DNA of 64,000 nt from NCBI RefSeq assembly GCF_003355495.1, contig NZ_CP031337.1, positions 1,803,001 to 1,867,000 of the forward strand, given 5' to 3'. Below the pieces are notes generated by a model, which was not told the DNA's origin, ran no database searches, and saw only the letters and a program-made list of their open reading frames with translations. Positions 32,101-44,635 of this stretch are shown in pieces (within the stretch, counting starts at the first letter, position 1; every line of letters begins with the position of its first letter). This DNA comes from Crenobacter cavernae (lineage in GTDB: Bacteria; Pseudomonadota; Gammaproteobacteria; Burkholderiales; Chromobacteriaceae). Both the position numbers and the translations under genes were made by a program.

Positions 32101-32976
32101 TTAAAGGACGCCGGCCTGTTGCATCGCCGCTTCGAGCGGCGCGACCGAGGCTTCGGTCAGCGGCGTCAGCGGCAGGCGCTGGCCGTTACCGATCAGGCCG
32201 AGGCGCGCGAGCGCCCATTTGGCCGGGATCGGGTTCGGCTCGGTGAAGAGCTGCTTGTGCAGGCCTTGCAGGCGGTCGTTGATGGCGCGTGCTTCGCGGG
32301 TCTTGCCGGCGAGCGACGCTTCACACAGTTCGCTCATCGCCTTCGGCGCGACGTTGGCGGTGACCGAGATCACGCCGTGGCCGCCGCACAGCATGAAGGC
32401 CATGCCGGTGGGGTCGTCGCCGGAGTAGAGCGCGAAGCCTTCGGGCACGCGGCGGATCAGGTCGCACGCGCGGCCGATGTCGCCGGTGGCGTCCTTCAGT
32501 CCGACGATGTTCGGTACTTCGGTCAGGCGCAGCGCGGTGTCGTTGCTCATGTCGGCGACGGTGCGGCCCGGCACGTTGTACAGGATGACCGGCAGGTCGA
32601 CCGCTTCGGCGATCGCGCGGTAATGGCGGTAGATGCCTTCCTGTGTCGGTTTGTTGTAGTAGGGCACGACCGATAGCGAGTAGTCGGCGCCGGCTTCCTG
32701 GGCCAGGCGCGCCAGCTCGATCGCTTCGGCGGTCGAGTTGCCGCCGGTTCCGGCGACGACCGGCACGCGGCCGGCCGCGTATTCGACCGTGGCCTTCACG
32801 ACGGCGATGTGCTCGTCCACCGTCAGCGTGGCCGATTCACCGGTGGTGCCGACCGCCCCCAGGGCAGCGGTGCCATTCTGAATGTGGAATTCAACCAAAC
32901 GCTTGAGGGACTCGAAATCGACCCGGCCATCGTCGAACATCGGCGTGACGAGAGCCACCTGGCTTCCGGTGAGCAT
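32101..32976 (-). CDS. dapA: 4-hydroxy-tetrahydrodipicolinate synthase
   Basis: This 291-residue aldolase has the Schiff-base Lys161 (VGLKDATGD), Tyr133 (LYNVPGRT) and the substrate motif GAVGTTGESATL. It condenses pyruvate with aspartate semialdehyde, the first step to lysine and meso-diaminopimelate. It is the first gene of dapA-bamC and is divergent from ybiT. Confidence 0.97.
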   Translation of the reverse strand: MLTGSQVALVTPMFDDGRVDFESLKRLVEFHIQNGTAALGAVGTTGESATLTVDEHIAVVKATVEYAAGRVPVVAGTGGNSTAEAIELARLAQEAGADYSLSVVPYYNKPTQEGIYRHYRAIAEAVDLPVILYNVPGRTVADMSNDTALRLTEVPNIVGLKDATGDIGRACDLIRRVPEGFALYSGDDPTGMAFMLCGGHGVISVTANVAPKAMSELCEASLAGKTREARAINDRLQGLHKQLFTEPNPIPAKWALARLGLIGNGQRLPLTPLTEASVAPLEAAMQQAGVL

Positions 32977-33181
32977 AATTCAGCCTATTGAGTAGGGTAC
33001 AAAGACGTCAGATTGTAGCGGAATTTGCCATGGCGGCAAAAGCGGCGCTCGGTGACGGTTTGCCGCACCGCCGCGTCGCCGTACGCCAGGCTTCGCCGAG
33101 CCCCTCAAAGCAGAGGGGGCTTTGTGCTAGAATGCCTAATTTTTCGAGTACTTACGGCTGTTTGCCGACAGGGAATCCGAC

Positions 33182-34810
<1,629 letters not shown>

Positions 34811-35117
34811 GCGGGAAGGCCGTGTGTTTGCTGCGTAGCAGCAAGCGCAAGGCCCCCGGCGTTGACGACGCACAAAGTCAAGAAAAACAAGGCGAAGGCG
34901 CGGTCCTTCGCCTTTGTTTTGCCCGCGGCCCGGCGCTGCGCTATATTGCAGCGCAAGATGGGGCGACGGCGTCCCTGCGGCATTTCTAAAGACTTATGTA
35001 CGATAAAAACCACCTACGCCCGACCGGTAGCGGCGCGGCGAAGGGGGCGAGGCGGGGGATAGCGTCAGCGCGCCAGTGAGCGGCCGACTTCTACATATCC
35101 TGGGGAAAGGAAGCACC
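34811..35117. other. Gap between ybiT and the FabG-like gene
   Basis: No gene is seen. It holds a perfect TTGCTGC-GTA-GCAGCAA hairpin at 34828-34844, the terminator at 34883-34920, and a GCGCTGC...GCAGCGC inverted repeat at about 34933-34954. The promoter of the downstream reductase should lie after 34960 but was not pinpointed. Confidence 0.5.
34883..34920 (+). terminator. Terminator after ybiT
   Basis: AAAACAAGGCGAAGG and CCTTCGCCTTTGTTTT form a stem with one bulged base, ending in TTTT. The A-rich left arm could also serve the minus strand. Confidence 0.8.
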
Positions 35118-35858
35118 ATGCGTTTGAAAGGCAAAGTGGCGATCATCACCGGCGCCGCCAGTGGCATCGGCCTTGCCACCGCCGAGAAATTCGTCGCCGA
35201 GGGCGCGATCGTGGCGGTGTGCGACATCAACCCGGCCGCGGTCGAAGCCGCGGTCGCCGAATTGAAGGCGGCCGGCGGCGAGGCGGTCGGCTACCGGGTC
35301 GACGTGACCGACAAGGCGCAGATCGCCGACATGGTCGGCGACGTCAAGTCGCGCTTCGGCCGCATCGACGTGCTGGTGAACAACGCCGGCATCGTGATGG
35401 ACGCGCAGTTGAGCAAGATGACCGATGACCAGTTCGACAGGGTGATCGACATCAACCTGAAGGGCGTCTACAACTGCGCGCGCGCGGTGGTCGACACGAT
35501 GATCGAGCAGGGCAGCGGCGTGATCCTCAACGCGAGCTCGGTGGTCGGCGTCTACGGCAACTTCGGCCAGACCAACTACGCGGCGACCAAGTTCGGCGTG
35601 ATCGGTTTCGTGAAGACCTGGGCGAAGGAACTGGGCAAGAAGGGGATCCGCGCCAACGCGGTGTGCCCGGGCTTCGTCGCGACGCCGATCCTGAGGTCGA
35701 TGCCGGAAAAGGTGATCCACGCGATGGAGGACCGCGTGCCGATGAAGCGCATGGCCGAGCCGGAGGAAATCGCCAATGTGTACGCCTTCCTGGCCTCCGA
35801 TGAGGCAAGCTACATCAACGGCGCGGCGATCGAGGTGACCGGTGGCCTGACGCTGTAG
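35118..35858 (+). CDS. FabG-like 3-oxoacyl reductase (SDR family)
   Basis: This 246-residue short-chain dehydrogenase has the NAD(P)-binding GAASGIG at 12-18, NNAG at 88-91 and the catalytic Ser141, Tyr154 and Lys158 (SSVVG; NYAATK). The overall pattern is FabG-like. It stands alone rather than in a fab or pha cluster, so it may reduce 3-oxoacyl-ACP or acetoacetyl-CoA; this cannot be settled from sequence. The ATG at 35118 follows GGAAAGGAAG. Confidence 0.82.
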   Translation: MRLKGKVAIITGAASGIGLATAEKFVAEGAIVAVCDINPAAVEAAVAELKAAGGEAVGYRVDVTDKAQIADMVGDVKSRFGRIDVLVNNAGIVMDAQLSKMTDDQFDRVIDINLKGVYNCARAVVDTMIEQGSGVILNASSVVGVYGNFGQTNYAATKFGVIGFVKTWAKELGKKGIRANAVCPGFVATPILRSMPEKVIHAMEDRVPMKRMAEPEEIANVYAFLASDEASYINGAAIEVTGGLTL

Positions 35859-35859
35859 G

Positions 35860-35876
35860 CTCGGCCAACGTTGGCC
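35860..35876. repeat. DUS-like word within a 14-base palindrome
   Basis: CTCGGCCAAC (35860-35869) runs into GTTGGCC so that GGCCAACGTTGGCC (35863-35876) is a perfect palindrome directly after the reductase stop. A further copy in the opposite orientation (35930-35939) lies just before the cysB stop, so the terminator between them is bracketed by the words. Confidence 0.75.
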
Positions 35877-35881
35877 TTAAA

Positions 35882-35908
35882 AAAACGCCCCGCGATGCGG
35901 GGCGTTTT
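35882..35908. terminator. Terminator between the FabG-like gene and cysB
   Basis: Perfect 12-bp stem AAAACGCCCCGC/GCGGGGCGTTTT with GAT loop; A-run left and T-run right allow action on both strands between convergent genes. Its arms are identical to those of the isc terminator. Confidence 0.9.
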
Positions 35909-35941
35909 GCATGGTGCTGCGTTTACAGGGTTGGCCGAGCC

Positions 35942-36883
35942 TTATTCATTGTCTTCTTCGCGGGTCAACAGCGAACTGTCGACGACGTGGCGCGACAGGT
36001 GCGGCGCGAAGATCTCGATGAAGCTGTAGGCGAAACCGCGCAGGTAGGCGTCCTTCCTGAGGCCGATCTTGGTCGTCGACGACTCGAACAGGTGCGCCGC
36101 GTCGATCGCGCGCAAGTTGACGTCGCGTTGCGGTTCGTAAGCCATCGTCGCGATGATGCCGATGCCGAGGCCGAGCGCGACGTAGGTCTTGATCACGTCG
36201 GTGTCGATCGCGGTCAGCACCACATTCGGCTCGAGGCCGGCGTCGGCGAACGACTTGTTGATCTTCGAGCGGCCGGCGAAAGCGAAGTCGTAGGTGACGA
36301 TCGGGTAGGCGGCGATGTCGGCCAAGGTGATCGGTCTGTCGAGCGACAGCAGCGGATGATCCTGCGGCACGACCACGCTGCGGTTCCACTCGTAGCACGG
36401 CAGCATCGCCAGCTCCTTGTACAGCGCGATGCCTTCGGTCGCGACCGCGAGGTCAGCCTCGCCCGAGACGACCATCTCGCAGATCTGCGTCGGGCTGCCC
36501 TGCTTGATCGACAGCTTCACCTTCGGGTAGCGTCGCACGAACTCGGCGATGGTCGCCGGCAGCGCGTAGCGCGCCTGCGTGTGCGTGGTCGCGATGGTCA
36601 GCGCGCCTTCGGATTCGCGCGAGAATTCGTCGCCGACGCGCTTGAGGTTCTGCGCCTCGCGCAAAATCCGCTCGGAGATGCGCAGCACCTCCTTGCCCGG
36701 CTCCGACACCGATACGACGCGCTTGCCGTTGCGGATGAACACCTGGATGCCGAGCTCGTCCTCCAAGAGGCGGATCTGCTTGGAAATGCCCGGCTGCGAG
36801 GTGTGCAGCTTCTCCGCCGCCTCAGAGACGTTGAGGCCCTGTTTGGCGACCTCGACCAGGTAGCGCAGTTGCTGCAGTTTCAT
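35942..36883 (-). CDS. cysB: LysR-family sulfur regulator CysB
   Basis: This 313-residue LysR protein starts MKLQQLRYLVEVAKQGLNVSEAAEKLHTSQPGISKQ and shares TTHTQARYALP and the effector-pocket block VSGEADLAVATEG with CysB. CysB binds N-acetylserine and activates the cysteine regulon. It is divergent from cysH-cysI, its expected targets, across an A+T-rich 122-base gap. The start at 36883 is preferred over a 14-residue extension with no family match. Confidence 0.93.
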   Translation of the reverse strand: MKLQQLRYLVEVAKQGLNVSEAAEKLHTSQPGISKQIRLLEDELGIQVFIRNGKRVVSVSEPGKEVLRISERILREAQNLKRVGDEFSRESEGALTIATTHTQARYALPATIAEFVRRYPKVKLSIKQGSPTQICEMVVSGEADLAVATEGIALYKELAMLPCYEWNRSVVVPQDHPLLSLDRPITLADIAAYPIVTYDFAFAGRSKINKSFADAGLEPNVVLTAIDTDVIKTYVALGLGIGIIATMAYEPQRDVNLRAIDAAHLFESSTTKIGLRKDAYLRGFAYSFIEIFAPHLSRHVVDSSLLTREEDNE

Positions 36884-37005
36884 GGGGCCGCCCTTATAAA
36901 ACCAAATGTAATTAAATACTAACACATTATTCTTTTGGGTTTATAAAGAGTGCTTTACCATTGTAGCCGTCCCAAATTGTCATTCTAGCGTTGGAGAAAA
37001 GGTCG
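36884..37005. promoter_or_regulatory. cysB-cysH divergent control region
   Basis: This 122-base region is strikingly A+T-rich for the genome, especially 36895-36965, as expected for a CysB-binding promoter region. No unambiguous -35/-10 pair or dyad could be fixed by eye. Confidence 0.5.
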
Positions 37006-37716
37006 ATGAATTTTGAAGCCAAGCTGGCCGAGACAAGCCGGCTTCTCGAGGAAATTGCCCGCGAGCACGGCCCCGCGGTGTTCGCCAACAGCCTGGGCGC
37101 CGAAGACATGGTGCTCACCGACCTGATCGCCAAGCTGAAGCTGCCGATCGGCATCTTCAGTCTCGACACCGGCCGCCTGCCGGCCGAGACCTACACGCTG
37201 CTGCAGCAGGTGGGCGAGCGTTATCCGAGCCACCCGATCCGGGTCTACTTCCCCGATACCGCCGCGGTCGAGGCCTACGTCAACCAGAACGGCGTCAACG
37301 CGTTCTACGGCAGCGTCGAGATGCGCAAGTCCTGTTGCCACATCCGCAAGATCGAGCCCTTGAAGCGCGCGCTGTCGGGCAAGGCCGCGTGGATCACCGG
37401 CCTGCGCCGCGAACAGTCGCCGACGCGCCATGACCTGGGTGACCGCGAGTTCGACAAGGACAATGGCCTGATGAAGTTCAACCCACTGATCGAGTGGACC
37501 GAGAAGGAAGTTTGGGCCTATCTCCGCGACAATCAGGTACCCTATAACGCCCTGCACGACAAACACTACCCGTCGATCGGCTGTGCGCCCTGTACCCGGG
37601 CGATCTCCGTCGGCGAAGATGTCCGCGCCGGTCGCTGGTGGTGGGAGAACCCCGACAGCAAGGAATGCGGATTGCACGTGCAGCAGTCGGCCGTCTCGTT
37701 CATCAAGAAACCCTGA
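37006..37716 (+). CDS. cysH: Assimilatory adenylylsulfate (APS) reductase
   Basis: This 236-residue CysH carries the two Cys pairs that bind a [4Fe-4S] cluster, Cys110-Cys111 (KSCCHIRK) and Cys193/Cys196 (GCAPCTRAI). These mark APS-type rather than PAPS-type reductases. The catalytic Cys221 is in KECGLH near the C-terminus. It reduces APS to sulfite using thioredoxin. The ATG at 37006 follows GGAGAAAAGG; the in-frame TTG at 36991 is not needed. It is followed by cysI after 49 bases. Confidence 0.95.
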   Translation: MNFEAKLAETSRLLEEIAREHGPAVFANSLGAEDMVLTDLIAKLKLPIGIFSLDTGRLPAETYTLLQQVGERYPSHPIRVYFPDTAAVEAYVNQNGVNAFYGSVEMRKSCCHIRKIEPLKRALSGKAAWITGLRREQSPTRHDLGDREFDKDNGLMKFNPLIEWTEKEVWAYLRDNQVPYNALHDKHYPSIGCAPCTRAISVGEDVRAGRWWWENPDSKECGLHVQQSAVSFIKKP

Positions 37717-37765
37717 ACGGGCCCTGACGAACGGCCCGAATACAGCCACAGAGTAAAGCCAGACT

Positions 37766-39407
<1,642 letters not shown>

Positions 39408-39424
<17 letters not shown>

Positions 39425-39914
39425 AGACGGCGCGGTCCTCGCCGCCGACGCGTGGCAGCTGGTCCGCCCCGACGCCGAAGGTCAGCTGTCGGTGCCGGAC
39501 GCCGGTGACGTCATCGTGCCGCTGTCGGCCTGGTTGGCCGAGCCCGAACGCTGGGCGAGCCGCGACGGCCGCGTCGCCGTGTGGCTCGCCTCCGGCGACG
39601 AGCCCGCCGAGCTTGCCGCGTCGCTCGGAAAGCTCGAACTCGTCGCGGTCGACTTCCATGCCTTTACCGACGGCCGCGGCTACAGCATTGGCCGATTGCT
39701 GCGCGAGCGCTACGGCTTTGCCGGCGAGCTGCGCGCGATCGGCGACGTGTGGGAAGACCACCTGCATTACCTGTGGCAGGTCGGTTTCAATGCCTTCGAA
39801 ATCAAGGACGGCAAAGCGGTCGAGGGCGCGCTGGCCGCGCTGGGGTCGTTCACCGACCGTTATCAGGCGACCTACCGCGAACCGCAGCCGCTGTTCCGGC
39901 GCCATCGCTCCTGA
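39408..39914 (+). CDS. DUF934 protein linked to sulfite reductase
   Basis: This 168-residue protein has the DUF934 pattern: VPLSAWLAEPERW, the central FHAFTDGRGYSIGRLLRERYGF block and WEDHLHYLWQVGFNAFEI. It starts inside the last 17 bases of cysI, so the two are translationally coupled. DUF934 genes regularly accompany CysI in proteobacteria that lack CysJ; a role in electron transfer or enzyme maturation is inferred. The repeated 10-mer at 39533 encodes Leu-Ala-Glu. Confidence 0.85.
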
Positions 39915-40151
39915 CCCGCTTGTTGCTGAAATGTTACAAAAGTGGGCGGGTGTTGTATGCCCGCCACGCCCCTAGTGTTGTAAAACAGCTTAGTCGAACA
40001 TCATCAGGCCAAGTGTTGACAGGGGGTAGTGTCATTTCTATAGTGCCGAGTAATGGCATTTTGTTGCACATGGACAACGGTTCTGCGCCGCAGGGGGCCA
40101 GTCCGTTGTGTCTGCGCCAGTCGGATCAAATCTTGATAACGAGGGAATAAC
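39915..40151. other. Intergenic region before the OmpA-like gene
   Basis: It holds a GGCGGG...CCCGCC hairpin at 39945-39965, a possible end of the cys operon without a T run, and the strong promoter at 40016-40044. About 100 bases of untranslated leader would precede the OmpA-like gene. Confidence 0.5.
40016..40044 (+). promoter_or_regulatory. Strong sigma-70 promoter of the OmpA/RmpM-like gene
   Basis: Consensus TTGACA at 40016-40021 and TATAGT at 40039-40044 with the ideal 17-base spacer. The start would be near 40051. Confidence 0.85.
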
Positions 40152-40778
40152 ATGACCAAACAGCTGAAACTGAGTGCTCTGGTTGCCGCCATGGTGATGT
40201 CCGCCAGCGCTTTCGCCGCCAAGCCGGGCTACACCGCCGACCAGACCACCGACGCCGTGACCCGCAACAGCTACGGCGAATGCTGGCGTACCAACTTCTT
40301 CGACAAGGCCACCGAAGGCCTGGTCGAGTGCGGCGACGCCGTGGCAGCCAAGCCGGCTCCGGTCGCCCCGGTGTACAGCAAAGAGAAGGTGACCCTGTCC
40401 GCCGAGGTGCTGTTTGACTTCGACAAGGCCACCCTGCGCGCCGATGCGAAAAACGAACTCGACCCGCTGGTCAACCGTCTGAAGTCCGACGCCAACCTGC
40501 GTAGCGTCGAAGTGGCCGGCCACACCGACTTCCTGGGTTCCGACAAGTACAACCAGGCGCTGTCCGAGCGCCGCGCCAACGCCGTGAAAGACTACTTCGT
40601 GGGCGCCGGCGTAGCGGCCGAGAAAGTCACCGCCGTGGGCAAGGGCGAGGCCGAAACCAAGCTGACGCAGGAATGCGAAGGCAAGAAGTTCAAGAAGCGC
40701 GCCGACCTGCAGGTTTGCCTGGCTCCGGATCGTCGCGTCGAAGTGACCATCGAGACCGTCAAGACCACCGTGCAATAA
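40152..40778 (+). CDS. OmpA-family outer membrane protein, RmpM-like
   Basis: This 208-residue protein has a signal peptide cleaved after AFA (residue 22). A short N-terminal region has two cysteines (ECW and VECG). An OmpA-like peptidoglycan-binding domain (about 78-205) follows: VLFDFDKATLRADAKNELD, VAGHTDFLGSDKYNQALSERRA and RRVEVTIE. There is no OmpA beta-barrel. The architecture matches neisserial RmpM (class 4 protein), which links porins to peptidoglycan. Codon use is biased and the promoter is near consensus, suggesting high expression. Confidence 0.88.
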   Translation: MTKQLKLSALVAAMVMSASAFAAKPGYTADQTTDAVTRNSYGECWRTNFFDKATEGLVECGDAVAAKPAPVAPVYSKEKVTLSAEVLFDFDKATLRADAKNELDPLVNRLKSDANLRSVEVAGHTDFLGSDKYNQALSERRANAVKDYFVGAGVAAEKVTAVGKGEAETKLTQECEGKKFKKRADLQVCLAPDRRVEVTIETVKTTVQ

Positions 40779-40796
40779 CGGTTTGTCCGCAGTCTG

Positions 40797-40827
40797 AAAA
40801 AAGCCCTGCCTCGGCGGGGCTTTTTTG
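40797..40827 (+). terminator. Terminator after the OmpA-like gene
   Basis: AAAAAAGCCC-GCC/GGC-GGGCTTTTTT stem with one mismatch, two-base loop and T run. Confidence 0.9.
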
Positions 40828-40909
40828 TTGCCCGCGCGCACCGGGGCCGCGCTTTACGCCCCGCCGGCCGCGCCGCTACAATCAAGAGTTTCCAAGCTGA
40901 AGACGGGCG

Positions 40910-41845
40910 ATGCGGGTATACACGGGCTCCACGCGCAATGCAGGCCTCGCCGCTTGCGCGCTCACCATTGGCAATTTCGACGGCGTGCACCTCGGCCACC
41001 AGAACATGCTGGCGCGCCTGCGTGCCGAGGCGTCCGCGCGGGGTCTGCCGACGGCGCTGTTGACCTTCGAGCCGCATCCGCGCGAATTCTTCTCGCGTGA
41101 CGACCCGCCCTCCCGGCTGTCGACCTTGCGCGACAAGCTCGATTTTCTCGCCGAGCAGCAACTGGTCGACGCCGTTTTCGTCTACCGTTTCAATAACGCG
41201 TTTTCCCGCATGTCGGCCGAGGCCTTCGTCGACCAGATCCTGGTCGGCGCGCTGAATACCCGTTATCTGTTGATCGGCGACGACTTCCAGTTCGGCGCCA
41301 AGCGCCAGGGCAACTTCGAGCTGTTGGCGTCCTGTCCCGACTTTATCACCGAGGCGATGCCGTCGGTGCTGGTCGCCGGCGAGCGCGCGTCGAGCACGCT
41401 GGTGCGCGAGCGCCTCGCGGCGGGCGACCTCGCCGCGGCCGAACGCCTGCTCGGCCGGCACTACCAGTTGTCCGGAAGGGTGATGCACGGCAAGAAACTG
41501 GGCCGTTCGCTCGGTTTCCCGACCGCCAACGTCCACCTGCCGCACCGCCGCCCGGCGCTCGAGGGCGTGTTCGTGGTCGAGGTCGACACGCCCGAAGGCC
41601 GTTTCGGCGGTGTCGCGAGCCTAGGCAAGAACCCGACCGTCGATCACGGCGACGAATACAAGCTGGAAGTGCACCTGTTCGACTTCGCCGGCGAGCTCTA
41701 CGGCCGGCGGCTCAAGGTGCGCTTCCTGAAAAAGCTGCGCGACGAAGCGCGCTTTGAACACCTGGACGCGCTGGTGGAGCAGATCGAACGCGACGCCGCC
41801 AGCGCACGAAGCTATTTGACGAGTTTGCAGCGAGAGCAAGCATGA
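40910..41845 (+). CDS. ribF: Bifunctional riboflavin kinase/FAD synthetase
   Basis: This 311-residue protein has an N-terminal FAD synthetase domain with GNFDGVHLGH at 21-30 and TFEPHPREFF, and a C-terminal flavokinase domain (about 185-305) with GRSLGFPTANVH and the TVDHGDEYKLEVHLFDF block. It converts riboflavin to FMN and FAD. Its stop overlaps the ileS start (ATGA), the usual ribF-ileS-lspA arrangement. Confidence 0.95.
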   Translation: MRVYTGSTRNAGLAACALTIGNFDGVHLGHQNMLARLRAEASARGLPTALLTFEPHPREFFSRDDPPSRLSTLRDKLDFLAEQQLVDAVFVYRFNNAFSRMSAEAFVDQILVGALNTRYLLIGDDFQFGAKRQGNFELLASCPDFITEAMPSVLVAGERASSTLVRERLAAGDLAAAERLLGRHYQLSGRVMHGKKLGRSLGFPTANVHLPHRRPALEGVFVVEVDTPEGRFGGVASLGKNPTVDHGDEYKLEVHLFDFAGELYGRRLKVRFLKKLRDEARFEHLDALVEQIERDAASARSYLTSLQREQA

Positions 41846-44625
41846 GCACCGATTACCGCAAGACCGTAAACCTCCTCGATACGCCGTTTCCGATGCGCGG
41901 CGATCTGGCGAAGCGCGAGCCCGCCTGGGTCAAACGCTGGCACGAGCAGAAACGCTACGAGAAGCTGAGAAAGCTGTCCGCCGGCCGCCCGAAATTCATC
42001 CTGCACGACGGCCCGCCGTATGCGAACGGCGACATCCACATCGGTCACGCGGTCAACAAGGTGTTGAAGGACATCATCGTCCGCTCCAAGACGCTGGCCG
42101 GCTTCGACGCGCCCTACGTGCCGGGCTGGGACTGCCACGGCCTGCCGATCGAGCTGATGGTCGAGAAGCTGCACGGCAAGGACATCCCGGCGGCCAAGTT
42201 CCGCGAATTGTGCCGCGAGTACGCGCACGAGCAGGTCTCGCGCCAGAAGAAGGACTTCATCCGTCTGGGCGTGCTCGGCGACTGGGAAAATCCGTATCTG
42301 ACGATGGACTACAAGACCGAGGCGGACATCATCCGCACGCTCGGCAAGGTCCACGAGAACGGTTTTCTCTTTAAAGGCGAGAAGCCGGTGCACTGGTGCA
42401 TCGAGTGCGGTTCGGCGCTGGCCGAGGCCGAGGTCGAGTACGAGGACAGGACCTCGCCGGCGATCGACGTCGGCTTCAAGGTGAAGGACGGCGTCAAGTT
42501 GGCCGAGGCCTTCGGTCTGGCCGCGCCGGTCGACAACGCCTACGCGGTGATCTGGACCACGACGCCGTGGACGCTGCCGGCCAACCAGGCGGTCGCCGTC
42601 AACCGCGAGCTCGCCTACCAGCTAATCGACACGCCGAAGGGCAAGCTGATCCTCGCCAAGGCGTTGGCCGAGGCGACGCTGGCGCGCTACGGCTTCGAAG
42701 GCGCGCCGGTGCTGGCCGAAACCCTCGGCGACCGTCTTGAATACCTCGAACTCGCGCATCCGTTCTACGGGCGCACCGTGCCGGTGATCTGCGGCGAGCA
42801 CGTGACGCTCGACGCCGGTACCGGCCTCGTGCACACCGCGCCGGCGCACGGCCTGGAAGACTTCCAGGCCGGCCTGCAATACAAGCTGCCGGTCGAAAAC
42901 CCGGTCGGCGACGACGGCCGCTACAAGTCGACCACGCCGCTGTTCGCCGGTCTCTTGGTGTGGGAAGCGAACGCGAAGGTGGTCGAAACGTTGGCCGAGC
43001 ACGGTACGCTGATCCACCACAGCAAGCTCGAACACAGCTACCCGCACTGCTGGCGCCACAAGACGCCGATCATCTTCCGCGCGACCGCGCAGTGGTTCAT
43101 CGGCATGGACAAGGCCGGCCACGCCGGCGACAGCCTGCGCGACCGCGCCGAGACCGCGGTCGATACCACCGAATTCTTCCCGGCCTGGGGCCGCGCGCGC
43201 CTGGAGTCGATGATCAAGAACCGCCCCGACTGGTGCGTGTCGCGCCAGCGCAGCTGGGGCGTGCCGATGACCTTCTTCGTCCACAAGGAGTCGGGCGAGC
43301 TGCACCCGAGGTCGGCCGAGCTCCTGGAAGAGGTCGCGCTGCGCGTCGAACAGCGCGGCATCGAGGCGTGGTTCAGCCTGGACGCCGCCGAGTTGCTCGG
43401 CGACGAGGCCGAAGACTACAAGAAGCTGTCCGACACGCTCGACGTGTGGTTCGACTCGGGCTCGACCCACTTCGCGGTGCTCAAGCAGCGCCAGGAACTG
43501 GCGTGGCCGGCCGACCTGTACCTCGAGGGCTCCGACCAGCACCGAGGCTGGTTCCAGAGCTCGCTGTTGACCGGTTGCGCGACCATCGGCCGCGCGCCGT
43601 ATAAGCAGCTGTTGACGCACGGCTTCGTCGTAGACGGCAAGGGCCTGAAGATGTCGAAGTCCAAGGGCAACGTCGTCGCGCCGCAGAAGGTCAACGACAG
43701 CCTCGGCGCCGACATCCTGCGCCTGTGGGCCGCGTCGACCGACTACTCGGGCGAGCTGGCGATCTCGGACGAGATCCTCAAGCGCGTGACCGAATCCTAC
43801 CGCCGCCTGCGCAACACGCTGCGCTTCCTGTTGGCCAACCTGTCGGACTTCGACCCGCTCGAACACACCGTGCCGTTCGCCGACCTGATGCAGCTCGACC
43901 AGTACGCGGTGATCGAGGCGCGCCACTTGCAGGAGCGCGTCGCCGGCGAACTGTACTCGCGCTACGCCTTCCACCACGCGGTGCAGGACATCGTCACCTA
44001 CTGCTCGGAAGACCTCGGCGCCTTCTACCTCGACGTGCTGAAGGACCGCCTGTACACGACGCAGGCCGACAGCCGCGCGCGCCGCAGCGCGCAGACCGCG
44101 CTTTACCACATCACGCGCAGCTTCTTGCTCTTGATCGCGCCGATCCTGTGCTTCACCGCCGACGAGGCATGGGAGGTGTTTACCGGCAGCGACGAGGAAT
44201 CGACGCTGTTCCACACGCTGCACGAGTTCCCGCAGCTGCCGGAAGGCGTCGAGGAGGAACTCGCCGCCAAGTGGCAAGCGATCCGTGCGTTCCGCGCCGA
44301 ATTGAACAAGCAGCTCGAGGAAGAGCGCGGCGCCGAGAAGATCGGTTCGTCCTTGCAGGCCGAGCTCGACATCGAGGCCGACGGCGACCTGTACGAGAAC
44401 CTCGCCAGCCTCGACGGCGACCTCAGGTACGTGCTGATCGTGTCTCGCGCCGACGTGAAGCAGGGCAGCCACACCCGCGTCGCCGTGACGCCGAGCGCGC
44501 ACGCCAAGTGCGAGCGTTGCTGGCACTACCGTGCCGACGTCGGCGCTCGCGCCGACCACCCGACGATCTGCGGCCGCTGCGCCGACAACGTCGCGGGTTC
44601 CGGCGAGGTGCGCCGTCATGCCTGA
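41842..44625 (+). CDS. ileS: Isoleucyl-tRNA synthetase
   Basis: This 927-residue class I synthetase has HIGH as HIGH at 66-69 (GDIHIGHAVNK), KMSKS at 603-607, the CP1 editing domain (about 190-400, with WTTTPWTLPANQAVA) and a C-terminal zinc finger (CERCWHYR...CGRC). The length fits the E. coli enzyme (938). It overlaps ribF by four bases. Three repeated 10-mers (42498, 42663, 42990) are clustered within 500 bases and all read Leu-Ala-Glu. Confidence 0.98.
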   Translation: MSTDYRKTVNLLDTPFPMRGDLAKREPAWVKRWHEQKRYEKLRKLSAGRPKFILHDGPPYANGDIHIGHAVNKVLKDIIVRSKTLAGFDAPYVPGWDCHGLPIELMVEKLHGKDIPAAKFRELCREYAHEQVSRQKKDFIRLGVLGDWENPYLTMDYKTEADIIRTLGKVHENGFLFKGEKPVHWCIECGSALAEAEVEYEDRTSPAIDVGFKVKDGVKLAEAFGLAAPVDNAYAVIWTTTPWTLPANQAVAVNRELAYQLIDTPKGKLILAKALAEATLARYGFEGAPVLAETLGDRLEYLELAHPFYGRTVPVICGEHVTLDAGTGLVHTAPAHGLEDFQAGLQYKLPVENPVGDDGRYKSTTPLFAGLLVWEANAKVVETLAEHGTLIHHSKLEHSYPHCWRHKTPIIFRATAQWFIGMDKAGHAGDSLRDRAETAVDTTEFFPAWGRARLESMIKNRPDWCVSRQRSWGVPMTFFVHKESGELHPRSAELLEEVALRVEQRGIEAWFSLDAAELLGDEAEDYKKLSDTLDVWFDSGSTHFAVLKQRQELAWPADLYLEGSDQHRGWFQSSLLTGCATIGRAPYKQLLTHGFVVDGKGLKMSKSKGNVVAPQKVNDSLGADILRLWAASTDYSGELAISDEILKRVTESYRRLRNTLRFLLANLSDFDPLEHTVPFADLMQLDQYAVIEARHLQERVAGELYSRYAFHHAVQDIVTYCSEDLGAFYLDVLKDRLYTTQADSRARRSAQTALYHITRSFLLLIAPILCFTADEAWEVFTGSDEESTLFHTLHEFPQLPEGVEEELAAKWQAIRAFRAELNKQLEEERGAEKIGSSLQAELDIEADGDLYENLASLDGDLRYVLIVSRADVKQGSHTRVAVTPSAHAKCERCWHYRADVGARADHPTICGRCADNVAGSGEVRRHA

Positions 44626-44635
44626 GGAAAGCAGC

